Shown piece by piece: positions 10,574 to 21,847 of a DNA stretch of 64,000 nt (positions are counted from its first letter, which is position 1; each line of letters starts with the position of its first letter). Source of the DNA: Aplidium turbinatum (lineage: Eukaryota; Chordata; Ascidiacea; Aplousobranchia; Polyclinidae); the NCBI GenBank assembly GCA_918807975.1, contig OU964925.1:4998798-5062797 (forward strand), written 5' to 3'. Both the position numbers and the translations under genes were made by a program. A model generated the notes under the pieces. It did not search any database. It saw only the letters and a program-made list of their open reading frames with translations, and was not told the origin of the DNA.

Positions 10574-11730
10574 AATGAATTGTTCAAACGTACCAGACTA
10601 AACTAAATTACCGTATAAACATGTTTCGCGGAAGGCACACAATTCAAAATTGGCACATCTTCGCGGGCCACATAATTTTTCTTCGCGGGCCGCATTTGGC
10701 CCGCGGGCCGCACGTTGCACACCCCTGCTCTACGTAAACAGAAGTCAGAAAGAAATTCAAAATAAAACAGTTACGGTTCATTAATAAACAGAACGTCACA
10801 ACGCTTTTCACCAAAAGGAAAATCTGTAATGCCTCGGGTCATTTTCTTGTGGATTCAATAAGCTCTCTAAGATTCATATGCCACACACTAAAATCCAAAC
10901 AATATTTAGATTTATTCAAAGTAGTATTTATTATGCGTCAAATCATTGTGAACCTGGAGAAATACTTTACAAAGAATTAGCTGCCTAATGGGCGTTTATG
11001 CGATAAAAATGTCAGTTTGGCAGCAAAATATTGATAAGTATTTTGATTTGGTTACAGCAATACCGGACTGCAGCAATTGGCACAAGGCTCTTGCAGCAAC
11101 GTTTTTCAACTTGATTCAATGGTAAAGCAACCTGTGTTCTGTCAGGTTATGTACACACAAGTTCAGAAATATTTAGGAATATGCAATGAGGCACATTGAA
11201 ATTACAAGTGGTTGCACATTTACAGTTCGATAATACGAGGAATTGAATACAAGCTAATACAATCATTTCGACGTGGATTCAACATTGCAAGACAATGTGA
11301 ACATGCGCGGGTTTGCAATTAGATTACTTCTCTTCTATCCTTGTTTGTATAAAAGTCATAAAATCAGTCGTTGTATCCGTGCTAAAATTCAGCTATGCTC
11401 AAACCGCATTATATTGATATTTTCTAAATAGAAAATGGATTTATAAAATATGAATACAATACTGTTTCAGCATATAAAAATGCTGAATTTTACATCCAGT
11501 ATTACGATTAGTTTTATGACCCACTTTTTATACAAGGAAGGATAGATGATTTTGATAAGCAATCAAATTGCAAAACCGCGCATGTTTACAAATATTCAAC
11601 GTCTTGATATGTTGAATCAACCTAAAAATAGCTATCTGTCTAATGAAAGGAAAAACTTTCATTGAGCTCCGCGTTTTATTTAGGCTGTGGTTGAAGCCAA
11701 TGTTTATAAAACCGCAATCATTCAAATAGT

Positions 11731-13425
11731 TTATTCTGCCCAAAAGCAAGCTTGACATACTCGTGTGGAATGTGCAGGGCATAAAGGCTTTTCACAGCAC
11801 TGACATTGGCCACGGTTTTTTGGTAGTTTATTTTTTCTGGCTTTGGCACCTTCTCCCATAATAGCGTGTTTGCATACGTCGCATCTACGTCGTGTCGACG
11901 ATAGTTGGGGCAGAGTGGCCCTTCTGCCGCTTGGAGTTGTTGTTGAAGGTTGTTTCCCTATTACTGCTTCAATCTTATGTATGGTATGATAGTTCAGGCC
12001 CTGGAGAGATCGCGACTTTATGAATGGCTTCACGAGTTCCATGGCCAGTTCCCAACCGAAGTCGAAGGATTTTCGCTTGCGTGGATCAGTCCCTTCATTT
12101 AGTGCTAAAACTGTAGATGCGTTGACGCGGCAAGTATCCAAAAAATAAGCAAACGCAGTAGTTGTCCACCGTGGGGACTTCGCTTTGCACGTGAATGAAC
12201 CCATCCTTTGGTCGATGATATCGGTGCCACCCTTTGTGAAGTCGTAAAGCTTATACAAGCCTGGCTTCTTTTTGCCGTCATCCTTGGTAATCCCCAATAG
12301 AGGTTGCATGGTCGTCAACATCAACACATTCCGCATGCCAGAGTTCTTCGTTTTTACTACATAAGAATGTAGGCTGAGATCAGCCTCACTCGTCTGCCAA
12401 TAAATTTCGTACGAAGATTTCTCCCTACCACTCACTTGCTTCACTTCCAGGGGTATTCCTCTACGTATAGCGTTGAGGGTTCCAGCTGACGTTATACCCC
12501 TGTCAAGCAACCACTGCGCGAGTGGTATGGAGGTGTAAAAGCGGTCATACAAAATATTCCGACCTTGAAGGTCACCGTGTTGTTCCAGGCTCATCACCAT
12601 TCCTTTTACCAGTTCTTCTGTTCCACAAACGTAAAAATTAAATGGCTCTTCCTTCGGTTTACCTGAATAGACCGATGCCGCAAATGTGTATGGGAATCTG
12701 CTGGCGTTTACCGACTTGAACAGAAGGCCATATTTCGCAGGCTTGTTTGGATTATATTGCTTGAAGGCAATTTGTGTCCTCATGGGGTATAGCGTTTTGT
12801 CCAACGACAAGTAGTCACCTGGAATGACATGTTTGCCGCAGTTTTCGTTAAACATTTCGAAAACGACTCGAAATGCGGCCAACCGGTCATTCTTCCAACG
12901 TTGCGGCCTAGTATTTTGGTCGTCGAACGAAATGTTCGAAAATAAAAATTTAAAGCGGTTCTTGCTCATTGTTGCACTAAACACGGGATGTCCTTGCAGT
13001 TGATTGAACAATACATCCGTGGAATGACCAGCCTGTCCTAAAAGCCCCCGAAAATACTCCAATTCAACAAAGGCCAGCATCTCCTCGTTGTTGGTTGGGC
13101 CAAAATAGCAGTACCTGCTGTCATCTAAAATTCTCTCTGGCAATTGAGAAATGAGTGTGGCAATTTTTCTATTTGTTTCTTGAACAATAATGTTCAAAAT
13201 ATTTAAAGAAAAAAATAGTTCCCATGCTTGCCGAGGGGTCTTGGCTTCTTTGGCTTCTCCTCTAACACCAATCGGGCCAGATATAATGTTAGCCCGGCCC
13301 CTTCTCCCATTGTGCACCGGTCTCGCATTAGACCAAGTAATGCTGACGCCGCCCTCTTGTCTGTTCTTTGGCTTTTCTACAAAAGTTGTATAAGACTTCA
13401 GTGTGTCAGAAAAACTCAACAGCAT
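11731..13425 (-). CDS. piggyBac-1 transposase, main frame (564 aa)
   Basis: This is a DDE transposase of the piggyBac type. The conserved acidic residues are visible: D209 in GDYLSLDKTL, D294 in ILYDRFYTS, and D402/D405 in KGGTDIIDQRM. Their spacing (85 and 108 residues) is close to that of the canonical enzyme. The last 35 residues are Cys/His-rich (CDVCKH...CQCCEKPLCPAHSTRVCQACF), the zinc-binding domain that recognises the element ends. The frame is open to its stop. An acidic N-terminal segment lies in a separate overlapping frame (13406-13708), so as it stands the main frame lacks that region. It could still be active if expressed through a frameshift or from its own ATG. Confidence 0.9.
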   Translation of the reverse strand: MLLSFSDTLKSYTTFVEKPKNRQEGGVSITWSNARPVHNGRRGRANIISGPIGVRGEAKEAKTPRQAWELFFSLNILNIIVQETNRKIATLISQLPERILDDSRYCYFGPTNNEEMLAFVELEYFRGLLGQAGHSTDVLFNQLQGHPVFSATMSKNRFKFLFSNISFDDQNTRPQRWKNDRLAAFRVVFEMFNENCGKHVIPGDYLSLDKTLYPMRTQIAFKQYNPNKPAKYGLLFKSVNASRFPYTFAASVYSGKPKEEPFNFYVCGTEELVKGMVMSLEQHGDLQGRNILYDRFYTSIPLAQWLLDRGITSAGTLNAIRRGIPLEVKQVSGREKSSYEIYWQTSEADLSLHSYVVKTKNSGMRNVLMLTTMQPLLGITKDDGKKKPGLYKLYDFTKGGTDIIDQRMGSFTCKAKSPRWTTTAFAYFLDTCRVNASTVLALNEGTDPRKRKSFDFGWELAMELVKPFIKSRSLQGLNYHTIHKIEAVIGKQPSTTTPSGRRATLPQLSSTRRRCDVCKHAIMGEGAKARKNKLPKNRGQCQCCEKPLCPAHSTRVCQACFWAE

Positions 13426-13708
13426 CGTAGTTGTTCATGTCGAGATAGGAATCTATGCTGTTCACCAGTCTTTTCGATGTTATAATCCGTCCTGATGGCG
13501 CAAACTCCGGTTGAACATCGCCCATGGAAGGTAACTGGTCGTCAATCTCGATCGGAATCGCTGTTGCGGAAGTTGACGGAGAAGAATCCGCTTCTTCATC
13601 TGAATCGGAGTGCCATAAATCCTCCAAATCATCCACCTGGCTTTCGTCGTCAGAATCCAGTAAAACATGTTGCAATATTTCTTCAGCACTGAATCCTTGC
13701 CTTGCCAT
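13406..13708 (-). CDS. piggyBac-1 N-terminal acidic frame (100 aa)
   Basis: A 100-codon frame starts MARQGFSAEEILQHVL. It is rich in Asp, Glu and Ser (DSDDESQVDDLEDLW), as usual at piggyBac N-termini. It ends 20 bp inside the main transposase frame, in a +1 relation, at GAG TTT TTC TGA. Copy 2 (45403-45705) has the same overlap. Either the parent already carried a 1-nt shift, a short intron is missed, or there is +1 ribosomal slippage. I cannot decide between these from sequence. Confidence 0.75.
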   Translation of the reverse strand: MARQGFSAEEILQHVLLDSDDESQVDDLEDLWHSDSDEEADSSPSTSATAIPIEIDDQLPSMGDVQPEFAPSGRIITSKRLVNSIDSYLDMNNYDAVEFF

Positions 13709-14084
13709 GTTTTATTTAAAAGTGAAAAGGACGTAATTTTTTTAATAATGGCGTTGAAATACTAAAGAAAATGTATAATGAAACAAATTGTTAGTCCCAT
13801 AGAAACTAGTTAGAAAAAAACTGTTACACAGAATTATAAAAATCGAGAATAAATCAAAACTTTGCAATATAATAAATTGTCAGACCGTTGTTAAAAATTG
13901 TGAAGTGCACTTTACATATTTACTGATGATGAAACTATATGAATGCTATGGTTATCTATGGTGATTCAGATTAGCTTTTTGAGCAATGCTTCACGTTTAT
14001 GATAAACTACACGTAGAAGGGAAATCCAACAGGCGTTTGCACAATATCGTCGTTTAGCGACGTAGATTCGACGAAAGCGGCGTA

Positions 14085-14171
14085 ATAATTAGTAGGCCTA
14101 CCTTAAGTAGGCCTACTAATTAATTAGTAGGCCTAATTAGTAGGCGTAATAATTAGTAGGCCTACCTTAAG
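14085..14171. repeat. TAGGCCTAC palindrome cluster
   Basis: Alternating AATTAGTAGGCCTAC and GTAGGCCTACTAATT units in both orientations mark the truncated right end of piggyBac-1. Confidence 0.7.
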
Positions 14172-14231
14172 ATTAAGCTCTGCAAGAAGCTTTCCCAGTC
14201 CGAGGATAAAGATTCAATGAATCAATCAATC
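14172..14231 (+). mobile_element. SINE family S tail fragment
   Basis: The segment reads AAGCTTTCCCAGTCCGAGG then ATAAAGATTCAA, followed by AATC repeats. It matches the 3' tail of the SINE copies at 21540-21840, 52018-52196 and 62136-62282. The tRNA head is absent. Confidence 0.7.
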
Positions 14232-14365
14232 ATCTACCTGTAATACAATGCTCTCAATTAGGTTTAATTCAAGAATTTTCCCACTTCAAAGAGAAAAAAT
14301 GCTTTAGTAACACAAACATCTGTAATTTTGTTAAAAGACTATCAGAGTTTAACACTAAAAATATT

Positions 14366-14781
14366 ATGGAAGAAACTAACGCTGATGCAGCTTACAATAG
14401 GTTTTTTAACAATTACTCCGAATTATTTAAAGATAGTTTTCCTGTCATGTCAGTAAAACACACGAAAACCCAATGTTGGTATAATGCTGAACTCTGTGAG
14501 CTTCATAGAAAAAAACAACTTGCATATAAAAAATACATTAGAAAATCATCTGAAATAAATAAATCCCGGTACAATGCTCTGAGAAACTTTAATGTAAGAT
14601 CACTGAAACTCAAAAAGCAAAATCATTTCAAAATTGCTCTGTTAAAACACAAAAATGATCTGAAAAGCACCTGGAGTGTTTTAAATCAGCTATTAGGGAA
14701 AAGCAAGTGCAACAAATGGTCCCGTCTGGTTGCTGGAGATAAAATCTTAATTCACAATAAAGATAAAGCTGACTGCTTTGA
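14366..14781 (+). pseudogene. LINE-A endonuclease-RT linker piece
   Basis: The coding piece includes WYNAELCELHRKKQLAYKKY and LKSTWSVLNQLLGK, the basic linker between the apurinic endonuclease and RT domains of CR1/Jockey-clade ORF2 proteins (pattern KxxWFxxELxxLxxKKxxLYKKY...WxxINxLLGK). It is interrupted at the codon for the Phe of DKADCF by piggyBac-3. Confidence 0.8.
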
Positions 14782-14857
14782 CCCTATCTTAATACGACAC
14801 GGGGTCAAATGAGGACGCCCCACTCTAGTAGTGAAATATTTCACAGAAGCAAATATG

Positions 14858-16590
14858 CTAGAAATGTGAAATTTCTTGACTTTTAGTTTTTATTCTTTGC
14901 AAATTTTTTAAACCTACCCTGGTCTTTTTTCTACCTTCCTGCCCTTCACAATAAGCATTTTGTCCCAGGTGGCTAGACATTTTCATGAAACTGCCTACAT
15001 TACAGCAGTTAATTGTCGTGGGAAGTTTTTCTCCCGCTGTGTGATCCAATTATCCAATATATCGTTTTAGGACATTCGTTCTAATCCTACCCCGAGGCGT
15101 TGCTTCGCCGCAAAAGCGTAAAATAGGATTGTGGGGTTTTAATTACAATCTTGTGTGTGTTCGAACAATCCCCTTAGAATTGCGACTGCTTTCCAGATAG
15201 AATAAACAAGTTTTATTCCGTTACAGAAAGTCTGTCCCTGATATTTCGTCGATGGATTTCTACGTTGAATCAACGTAAAATGCTTGATCATTATTGTAAG
15301 AATATGTTGTTTACTTTGATTGTAGCCTATCGCACAAACTACAAATAAAACATTACGATTTTTTCTTTTTATGTGCTCTACCCTTGTTCGACGACATTGC
15401 CGAAGTTTTAAATACGCTTGTTTCTTAGAAGATGCTGAAGCCCAAATTTAATTATTTTTGATTCGATTCTTTTTGATGCATGTTGTATTCCCATAATCAT
15501 AACAATATTGCTCGATTATTGATTTCACAACGCCTTATCGTACCTTAGATTCTTGTAAGTATATTCACTTATATTTATCTCGTAGAGCGTCGATACAATA
15601 TAATATAACACCTGTCATGTTACATACAGAACGTGTTTTGTCAGCACCACGGTGTAATGAATTCTAGGTCATTGATTTTCGTTATGAGTTCATAGCGTCC
15701 CTACAATGAAGAATGAGAGGTACTTCAAGCGGTCCCATCATTGCTAAAAATCATTATACGTTTCACATATTTGTGTAATCGGTTGTAACAGTCAAATTAT
15801 GCCAATTTAGGCTACTGTCATTCAACCTATTTAGACAAATATAGATGAGTTTATATCGGACAGAAAACAAAGTATCCTGGCTCATTTTAATTTCTTTGCG
15901 CAAAACTTATAAACTTTACAGCTATTCTACGTCATTTTGATGTCTTATGGCACTTTGTCATTTATGAGATGAAGAATACTTTGAATAAGACACAAAGCAT
16001 TCCTGATTATTGCGGCAAACTTTTGAATTATGTAAAATCGTAATGATGAATGATGAATGATAATGATGAATGAGCAACTGTCCAAATAAAACGACATCTA
16101 CGATATGTTAGTATGCTAAAGGCCAACGTTGCGTACAGGAGTAATGTAGAAATGCACATAATACCATGGCGATATTACAAGTCAGGTTACATCATTAGGT
16201 TATGCGAAAAAAATATGTTTTATGGCCCAATTAATTTGATATTGAAAAGGCCAGAAGTAAAGTAATAAACTTCGGAGCATAACCGTAGGATTTAGAGGAA
16301 ATTCGGACCATGAATATCAAAGCTAACACATTAGCGAACATATTATTCAAACGTTTTGAAAACTGCTGTTTTCATCGTCAGTCAAAAGTAAGAATGAAGC
16401 TATGTTTTTACAATGGCAAAATCGAGCGAAAAATGCGATACAGTAGTTGACTCACCTCGGCTATCAAAATCAGTCACTCAACAACGATTCAACATCTGCC
16501 AACGTTGAATCAATGCAAATGGCTGACTCTGCCAGCAAGGGATAGTATAGCATCTGAATAATAATTGTAACGAATGTCTGCTCTTTCCTC
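14858..16590. other. non-coding left part of piggyBac-3
   Basis: No reading frame of note is present. A palindromic GTTGAATCAACG-type motif is at 15258-15280, and a longer unit at 16455-16540 pairs CAACGATTCAACATC with CCAACGTTGAATCAATG. A short ATGATGAATG tandem occurs at about 16040-16070. Confidence 0.5.
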
Positions 16591-16667
16591 CAATTATTGT
16601 ATATTAAATTTAACTTCTTAATTGCTCAAAACACGAACAGTTCAAGAACAAAATCTTCTCACATCCT

Positions 16668-17867
16668 ATGTTGGATTTATTTTTCTTGCAAAATGAAGTC
16701 ATTTTGTTTCAGCAAGTGGCCCGTGTGTACCTTATACCACAGTTCAAAATTATGGTTTCGAATGTGTATTATGCTGCAAGGCAAACGGCAGATTTATTAC
16801 CAACCGAAGATGAAAGAGATGCAAATTTTTCGGATAGTGATGTTGATTTGCCTTTATCTGATGGTGAAGGTGGTCCGCTAACATCTGACAAGAGTAACGA
16901 AGATGAGGTCGTGACCGTCAGACATAGGCAGTCCCAACGTCGCAGGAGCCATACCGTCAATTCATTAGATAACACCTTGGATGAGGAAAATAACCATACA
17001 TTGCCTGACCAGGAAGATGAGCGAATGTCGGTGGTTGTTGACCAAAGAAGTAGAGTGAAAGTTGTTTGGAGTACCAAGCAACCATCAATAACAGGAAGAC
17101 AAAACTCTGCTAATGTGGTACACAGTTTACCAGGAGTAAAGCGCGATTATCAACATGCAACGACGTCGTATAATGCATGGTATTTCTTATTTACAGCAGA
17201 GATGATCTACATCATTGTTTCAAGCACCAGCACATGTATACGAGAGAGGCTGTCGCGAATATCGGAGGCTCAACGATCATCTTGGCATGCTTCACATTTT
17301 CAGCAAACTGATGCCACGGAACTAGAAGCATTCATTGGATTGTGGTATATTAGCGGACTACTCAAGCGAACATTTCACCGAATTAACATTGTTTTTCCCA
17401 TTTATATGGACATCCTATATTTAGTGCGACAATGTCGTTGAACCGATTCAAATTTCTGTCTGCAAATATTCGTTTTGATGATAAAAGCAAGGGCCAATCG
17501 CTGGCAAAGTGACCGATTTACAGCAATCAGAGAACTTTTCCAATGTTTTACTGGAAATTGTGAAAAGATTTTAATATCAGAAGACTTCCTTTCACTGGAT
17601 GAGGCTTTGTTTCCATCCCGCGTTGGTGTGTCCTTCTGGCAATAAGCTTCAGGCAAAAAATAAGCACTGCTAAACATGATTTCTTGCTAAGAAGCATAAA
17701 TAGTGCGCGTATGTCATTCACCTATACCGCCATAGCTTATGCGGGTAAGCCAGTAGGTGTACCAGGACCGCACTATCTGACTTCCACTATGGAATATGTG
17801 GAAACGTTGGTACACAATTTGGACAGAGTTTCTTCGCTTCAAGGACCCCTTGATCGATTTTACATAG
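16668..17867 (+). pseudogene. piggyBac-3 transposase, N-terminal and core part
   Basis: The first frame (16668-17441) has an acidic N-terminus with LLPTEDERDANFSDSDVDL and then EAFIGLWYISGLLKR, the start of the conserved piggyBac core. Further core motifs follow in other frames: FKFLSANIRFDD, a SLDEAL catalytic segment, and SFTYTAIAYAGKPVG followed by GPLDRFY. The gene has at least two frameshifts before LINE-B interrupts it at about 17867. It has less than half identity to the piggyBac-1/2 protein, so it is a different subfamily. Confidence 0.8.
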
Positions 17868-19806
17868 CATAGATCAATGGCTATCAACAAATCGATTGTC
17901 TCTAAATGTCACCAAAACCAAACATATATTATTTTCAAGTGAAGGAAGCAAGACACTATCAAGCCACCCACCCTTAAATATTCGAAAAAACAACATAGAA
18001 CAAGTTGCCTCAATAAAGTTTCTGGGAATAGTTGTAAACGAGCATTTGTCATGGAAATCTCATATGGAAATCTTGCTTCAAAAAATAAGATCAACACTCT
18101 GCGTGACAAAAAAAATTAAGCCTTTCCTAAACAAACAAGCACTTCTCTCCATTTACCATTCTCTAGTTGAGAGTCAGATATTATATTGTATCTCAACATG
18201 GTGTCATGAAAACAAAACTACATTGCAAAAGCTACAACGTACATGCAATAACTTTCTTCGTACTGTATTTAACATTGACCGCAGAGAAAGCGTAAAAGGT
18301 GTAATGGAACTCAATAATTTAAAATCAATTAACCACATGAAAACTACAGAGATTGCAACTTTCATGTTTAAATATTCAAAAAGGCTACTTCCCACAACAT
18401 TCAATGATATAATTATGTGTAAACAATCAAGTAGCCTAACAACAAGAAGTAATTCTCCTTATATTCCGATATATTGTAGAATTAACACTTGCAAACAATC
18501 AATACGGTACATGGGGCCAACAGTTTGGAACAAGCTTCCCCCTACTACAAGAAATGAATGCAAAACTGTAAAAGGCTTTAAATTAAAAATGAACAAGCTA
18601 AATCTTCCTTGAAATAATCCCATCTAAGTATTACATCATGCACCAAACATACTAATATTATTTTTTTTTGCCCAGAAATGATAGGCCAATGTGTGTAGAT
18701 TCATTAGCAAAATAGTAAGGTTGTAAGTACTCCTACTGGCCTTCTGGTTCTTGTGTTTTTTGTCCACAGAAGTTCTACAGAGTCTTCAGAAGTTTCTCCA
18801 TCCTCTTCGACCAATCGCCATCTTTCGGTGAAGCGGTGGCCATGTGCTCCAACCAGTTGTTTTTTTTTTATATCAATATCTTGGACTGGATCGTCATGCT
18901 ATTGTCTGATTATTTATCTATTTTTCTAACATGCCAAATTGGATTTCTTTATCACTTTTGTTATGGTTTAACGTGTAAAACATATACACGGTAACCCAAA
19001 TTTATCATATTTCTGTGACATGCCACTACTACTTCCCAGGAATCCCAGCTAGCGATGCCTGCCGTTTTTGCATTAATTCAACGTTTTCTAACGTTGGATC
19101 AGTGTGGAAGTGACGAGTTTAGCTGACTGGGGTTTAAAATTATCGCTTTATCAACGCAACTTTTATCAAAGCACGCTTGATATCTTCAAGACATAACTTC
19201 CCTGGGTATAATTGAATTTCCGAAAGATGATGATGTTGTTTTTGCTAGTTTGTTTTATTTGTTTTCGTCATTGTTTTCAGTGTCGTCAAGTTATAGCCTA
19301 TCTATTTTGTGAGTCGTGCAAGGCCTATGGTGCGTTGCGCTTGAAATGGCTTTGCCCGTGGTAGGATTTCTTTGTGGGGTTTTCTTTGCCTGCCTTGCTC
19401 TTCTTTGCTATGAGCTAAACGCATCAAGACGTGTTCCCCTTACGACCATCAGCACTCTTGATAACGCACCATGGCCGATCTTCATAGCAACTGTCCATAC
19501 AAATCTTAAATATATCAGCTAAAGCTATGTGGGCTAATTAAGCTATAGCCTAAATATATGTTGTTTATTTGTTTGTTTTTTTTTTGTAACATTTTCTTTT
19601 TTTTATTTCCCCTTTATATCTTAAATTTTTCTGAAGGTGTTGCGACCGTGCCAAATTTCTTTCAAATCAATAACTTACTTCGGTCTCAAGCACGTTTTAA
19701 CGTTCGCGTTTTGTCGCTTCTACCCTTTTCTCGACCTTTGCTATGTTGACGTGTATTGTTTTGATATGATGGTCAGAAATAAAAACAACTGAACTGAACT
19801 GAACTT
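17868..19806 (+). mobile_element. LINE-B (CR1/Jockey-like) inserted in piggyBac-3
   Basis: A 5'-truncated LINE begins within the RT C-terminal part and keeps an open frame to 18612. A long 3' non-coding region ends in AATAAAAAC followed by AACTG repeats at about 19775-19805. The piggyBac-3 transposase reads into its left edge (DRFY) and resumes just right of 19806. A CCCAG-type palindromic motif at about 19035-19135 may be a further insertion in the 3' region. Confidence 0.75.
17877..18612 (+). pseudogene. LINE-B ORF2 C-terminal part (about 240 aa)
   Basis: The frame contains WLSTNRLSLNVTKTKHILF (post-FADD RT motif), IKFLGIVVNEHLSWKSH (RT thumb motif LG..ID..L.W..H), SQILYCISTWCHEN, and a terminal YMGPTVWNKLPPTTR. 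This is the standard end of CR1/Jockey/RTE-X ORF2 proteins, and the frame ends at its natural stop. The RT palm and endonuclease are lost by 5' truncation, so it cannot transpose itself. Confidence 0.85.
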
Positions 19807-20459
19807 CACTTAATTAGGCAGAATGGCTTTGGAACAAAAACATAACTTTAGTTGGAAAATGGCAAAGCAATAGAAAAGGGGTTAGCGAGTTAAAATCTCT
19901 CACTGATTGGGAAGCCTTCAGTACCAAAATTTACTGGGAGGAGTCGAAAAAACACATTAACGTTACGTCGTACGCAGTCAAACCAAAAAAATCTACCGGT
20001 AAACGCAATGTTCTGGTCTTATCAACTATGCAGACAATCCTTGGAGTAACCAAAAATGATGGAAAGAAAAAACCTGCAATAATTAAGCTCTACGATTTTA
20101 CCAAGGGTGGGACTGATGTCGTCGACCAGAAGATGGCATATTATAGCGTCAAGCCGAAGTCAGCAAAATGGACTGTGTCCGCATTTTCTTACATTTTAGA
20201 CGTTGCGCGGGTCAATGCGATGACCATTAGTTACTTGAACCGCAAGTTGTCCTTTTCACAAGCCAAGAGAGACGAAAGTTTTGTGGAGGGGTGGCAACTA
20301 GCCATGTCATTAGTCAAACCACACATGTCTAGACGATTGGATGATGTACCTATTCTACGTGGGTCACTCTGCCATACAATGTCAACATTTTTGGGACGAA
20401 ACCATAGATTAACAGCAAACTCAAATTTCCTATTACCAGTAGTTTTCATAATGAAATAG
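19807..20459 (+). pseudogene. piggyBac-3 transposase, C-terminal part
   Basis: After LINE-B the core resumes with AEWLWNKNITLVGKW and IYWEESKKHINVTSY. The longest frame (20028-20459) then has TILGVTKNDGKKKPAIIKLY and GGTDVVDQKM, the third catalytic Asp segment, and WTVSAFSYILDVARVNA. The last Cys-rich finger is not recognisable. Along the same stretch it is clearly related to the piggyBac-1 protein. Confidence 0.8.
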
Positions 20460-21503
20460 CGGGCTATCATAAGATTTGTTCTTATCATGTTATCGTTGAT
20501 TATGGGATTAGATATTTTAATCACAGTATTTGGTCATCACCGTTTTATTCAAAAGCGGGGTATTTTTCTATCTATAAATTGATCGAAATATTACGTATGT
20601 TTTGTACAATATTTCGCACAAGTCACATTTTTTTTGTGACTGGAATTTCTTGTCTTGGAAGAATTTTGATAAGTCAGTTTTTCTCAATGCAATGACGAGC
20701 TGCATGTCTTCATTTTCAATAAACAGTGCCTGGATGACATTATGTGTTTCTATTTTCGCTGATAGGCATTACTTTCACAGATCAAATGTTCGTACTGTTT
20801 CAACGTCTGACGACGTTGAACCGCTGTAAAGCGGCCGATATTTCCTGCGAAAGTTTTGCGTAACAAAAAAGCATTCATTCAAGAGGAATGCAATTTGAAA
20901 CAAATGCATGACTTTCTTAGGTTGTATCGCAACACCGCTAAACGTTGTATCGACATAAGCAAAGTATCTATAAGCTGTTAGCACTCGCAATGACACGATA
21001 GGACATGTCAAGCTGTGCTTATTTCTCTACGATGAGAATTGGGTCAGGACAAGAGCGGTAAACCTGAGTTGACCTTTCGCTGCTTGATATTTGAGCAAAC
21101 AAATTATATGGTAGATTATGAATATTAGTGCAATTTCTTTGTAATGTAAAAACGCCCAAAAATGCCTTATATTTATGAAGAAAGGTAAATTTTTGTTTAG
21201 TTTAGCACTACTCCATGTTATAATTCAAAAATATGCTTTCAAACGGTCAATTTTGAAGCTATTTTTGGGAAATTAGAATAAAAACCGACTTTCTATCGTT
21301 TTTTCATCTCAAACACTTTATTGCAATAATTTTGTGGGGTAAAATTTTAATTTCTATACGCACAATACGCATGGCTATTATCTTGCAAAATATTTTGGCT
21401 CTGTGATTTTCATAGCTCCAGTTATTAACGATTAATTGGCAGGGGGTTAAAATAGCCCGTGTCGACCTTTCCGCGTACGAAAACAGCTCGTATCAAGATA
21501 GGG
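20460..21503. other. non-coding right part of piggyBac-3
   Basis: A motif at about 20795-20825 (CAACGTCTGACGACGTTGAA) belongs to the dispersed palindromic family. No gene is seen; the right TIR ends at 21503. Confidence 0.5.
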
Positions 21504-21539
21504 TTGAATATTTTTCTTCAATTGCATCAAAGCTAGTTG

Positions 21540-21840
21540 GTTTGGTTTGGTTTGGTTTGGTTTTGAATCTTTATCCTCGGACTGACAAAGCCTTGATAGG
21601 TTATTCCTGGTACTTGTTCGCATACTTGTAGAGGCACTTGACGCAGGGCCGGTTACCGAGATTGGCAGAGTGAAGTTTTCCGATTGTTGAAGTCTTGTTG
21701 CCGAGAAATTATTCCATTCACTAGGTGCCGCTGAATGGAGAGCAGTCCTGAAATGCGTTGCTCAAGCGCACACCCCGAGAGTCGAACCAGCGCCGTGTGA
21801 TCTTGAGCCCGGCGCGTAACCACTGAGCTATCGGGGCGGA
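21540..21840 (-). mobile_element. SINE family S, full copy, inserted in LINE-A
   Basis: Read on the minus strand it starts with a tRNA-like head (GCCCCGATAGCTCAGTGG, box A; GGTTCGACTCTCGGGG, box B). About 200 bp of tRNA-unrelated body follow, then GTCCGAGGATAAAGATTCAA and a (CCAAA)n tail. A 7-bp TSD, CTAGTTG, flanks it (21533-21539 and 21841-21847). It interrupts the LINE-A ORF. Confidence 0.88.
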
Positions 21841-21847
21841 CTAGTTG

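Larger units (their letters stand above)
9434..10727. mobile_element. hAT-3 element inside piggyBac-1 (1294 bp)
   Basis: It has perfect 14-bp TIRs, CAGGGGTGTGCAAC and GTTGCACACCCCTG, and a perfect 8-bp TSD, CTCTACGT (9426-9433 and 10728-10735). The corresponding place in piggyBac-2 (near 48290) lacks the element and has one TSD-like copy, so the empty site is visible. It carries a transposase scrap on the minus strand and a SINE, and is non-autonomous. GCGGGCCGCA repeats lie just inside both ends. Confidence 0.95.
8690..14104 (-). mobile_element. piggyBac-1 element, truncated on the right
   Basis: The left end is TTAA (8686-8689) followed by CCCTTACGAGGTTGGGCTC. It is nearly identical to piggyBac-2 (the reverse complement of about 45009-49027) apart from a hAT insertion at 9434-10727. 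Homology stops at about 14104 in a TAGGCCTAC patch, so the right 2.6 kb present in piggyBac-2 is missing. It holds the longest transposase reading frame of the family in this window. The near identity of copies 1 and 2 implies recent activity. Confidence 0.9.
14782..21503 (+). mobile_element. piggyBac-3 element (6722 bp), TTGA target
   Basis: The ends are CCCTATCTTAATACGA and TCGTATCAAGATAGGG, inverted copies with one mismatch. It is flanked by TTGA on both sides (14778-14781 and 21504-21507) rather than the TTAA normal for the superfamily. It is inserted in LINE-A. A broken transposase lies at about 16668-20459, interrupted by LINE-B. The 1.9 kb at 14.8-16.6 kb appears non-coding. Confidence 0.85.

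Noticed and set aside
21773-21840. tRNA-like sequence with A and B boxes
   Set aside because: It is the head of a SINE: it has a tRNA-unrelated body, a simple tail and target duplications, and cannot be a functional tRNA gene on this evidence.
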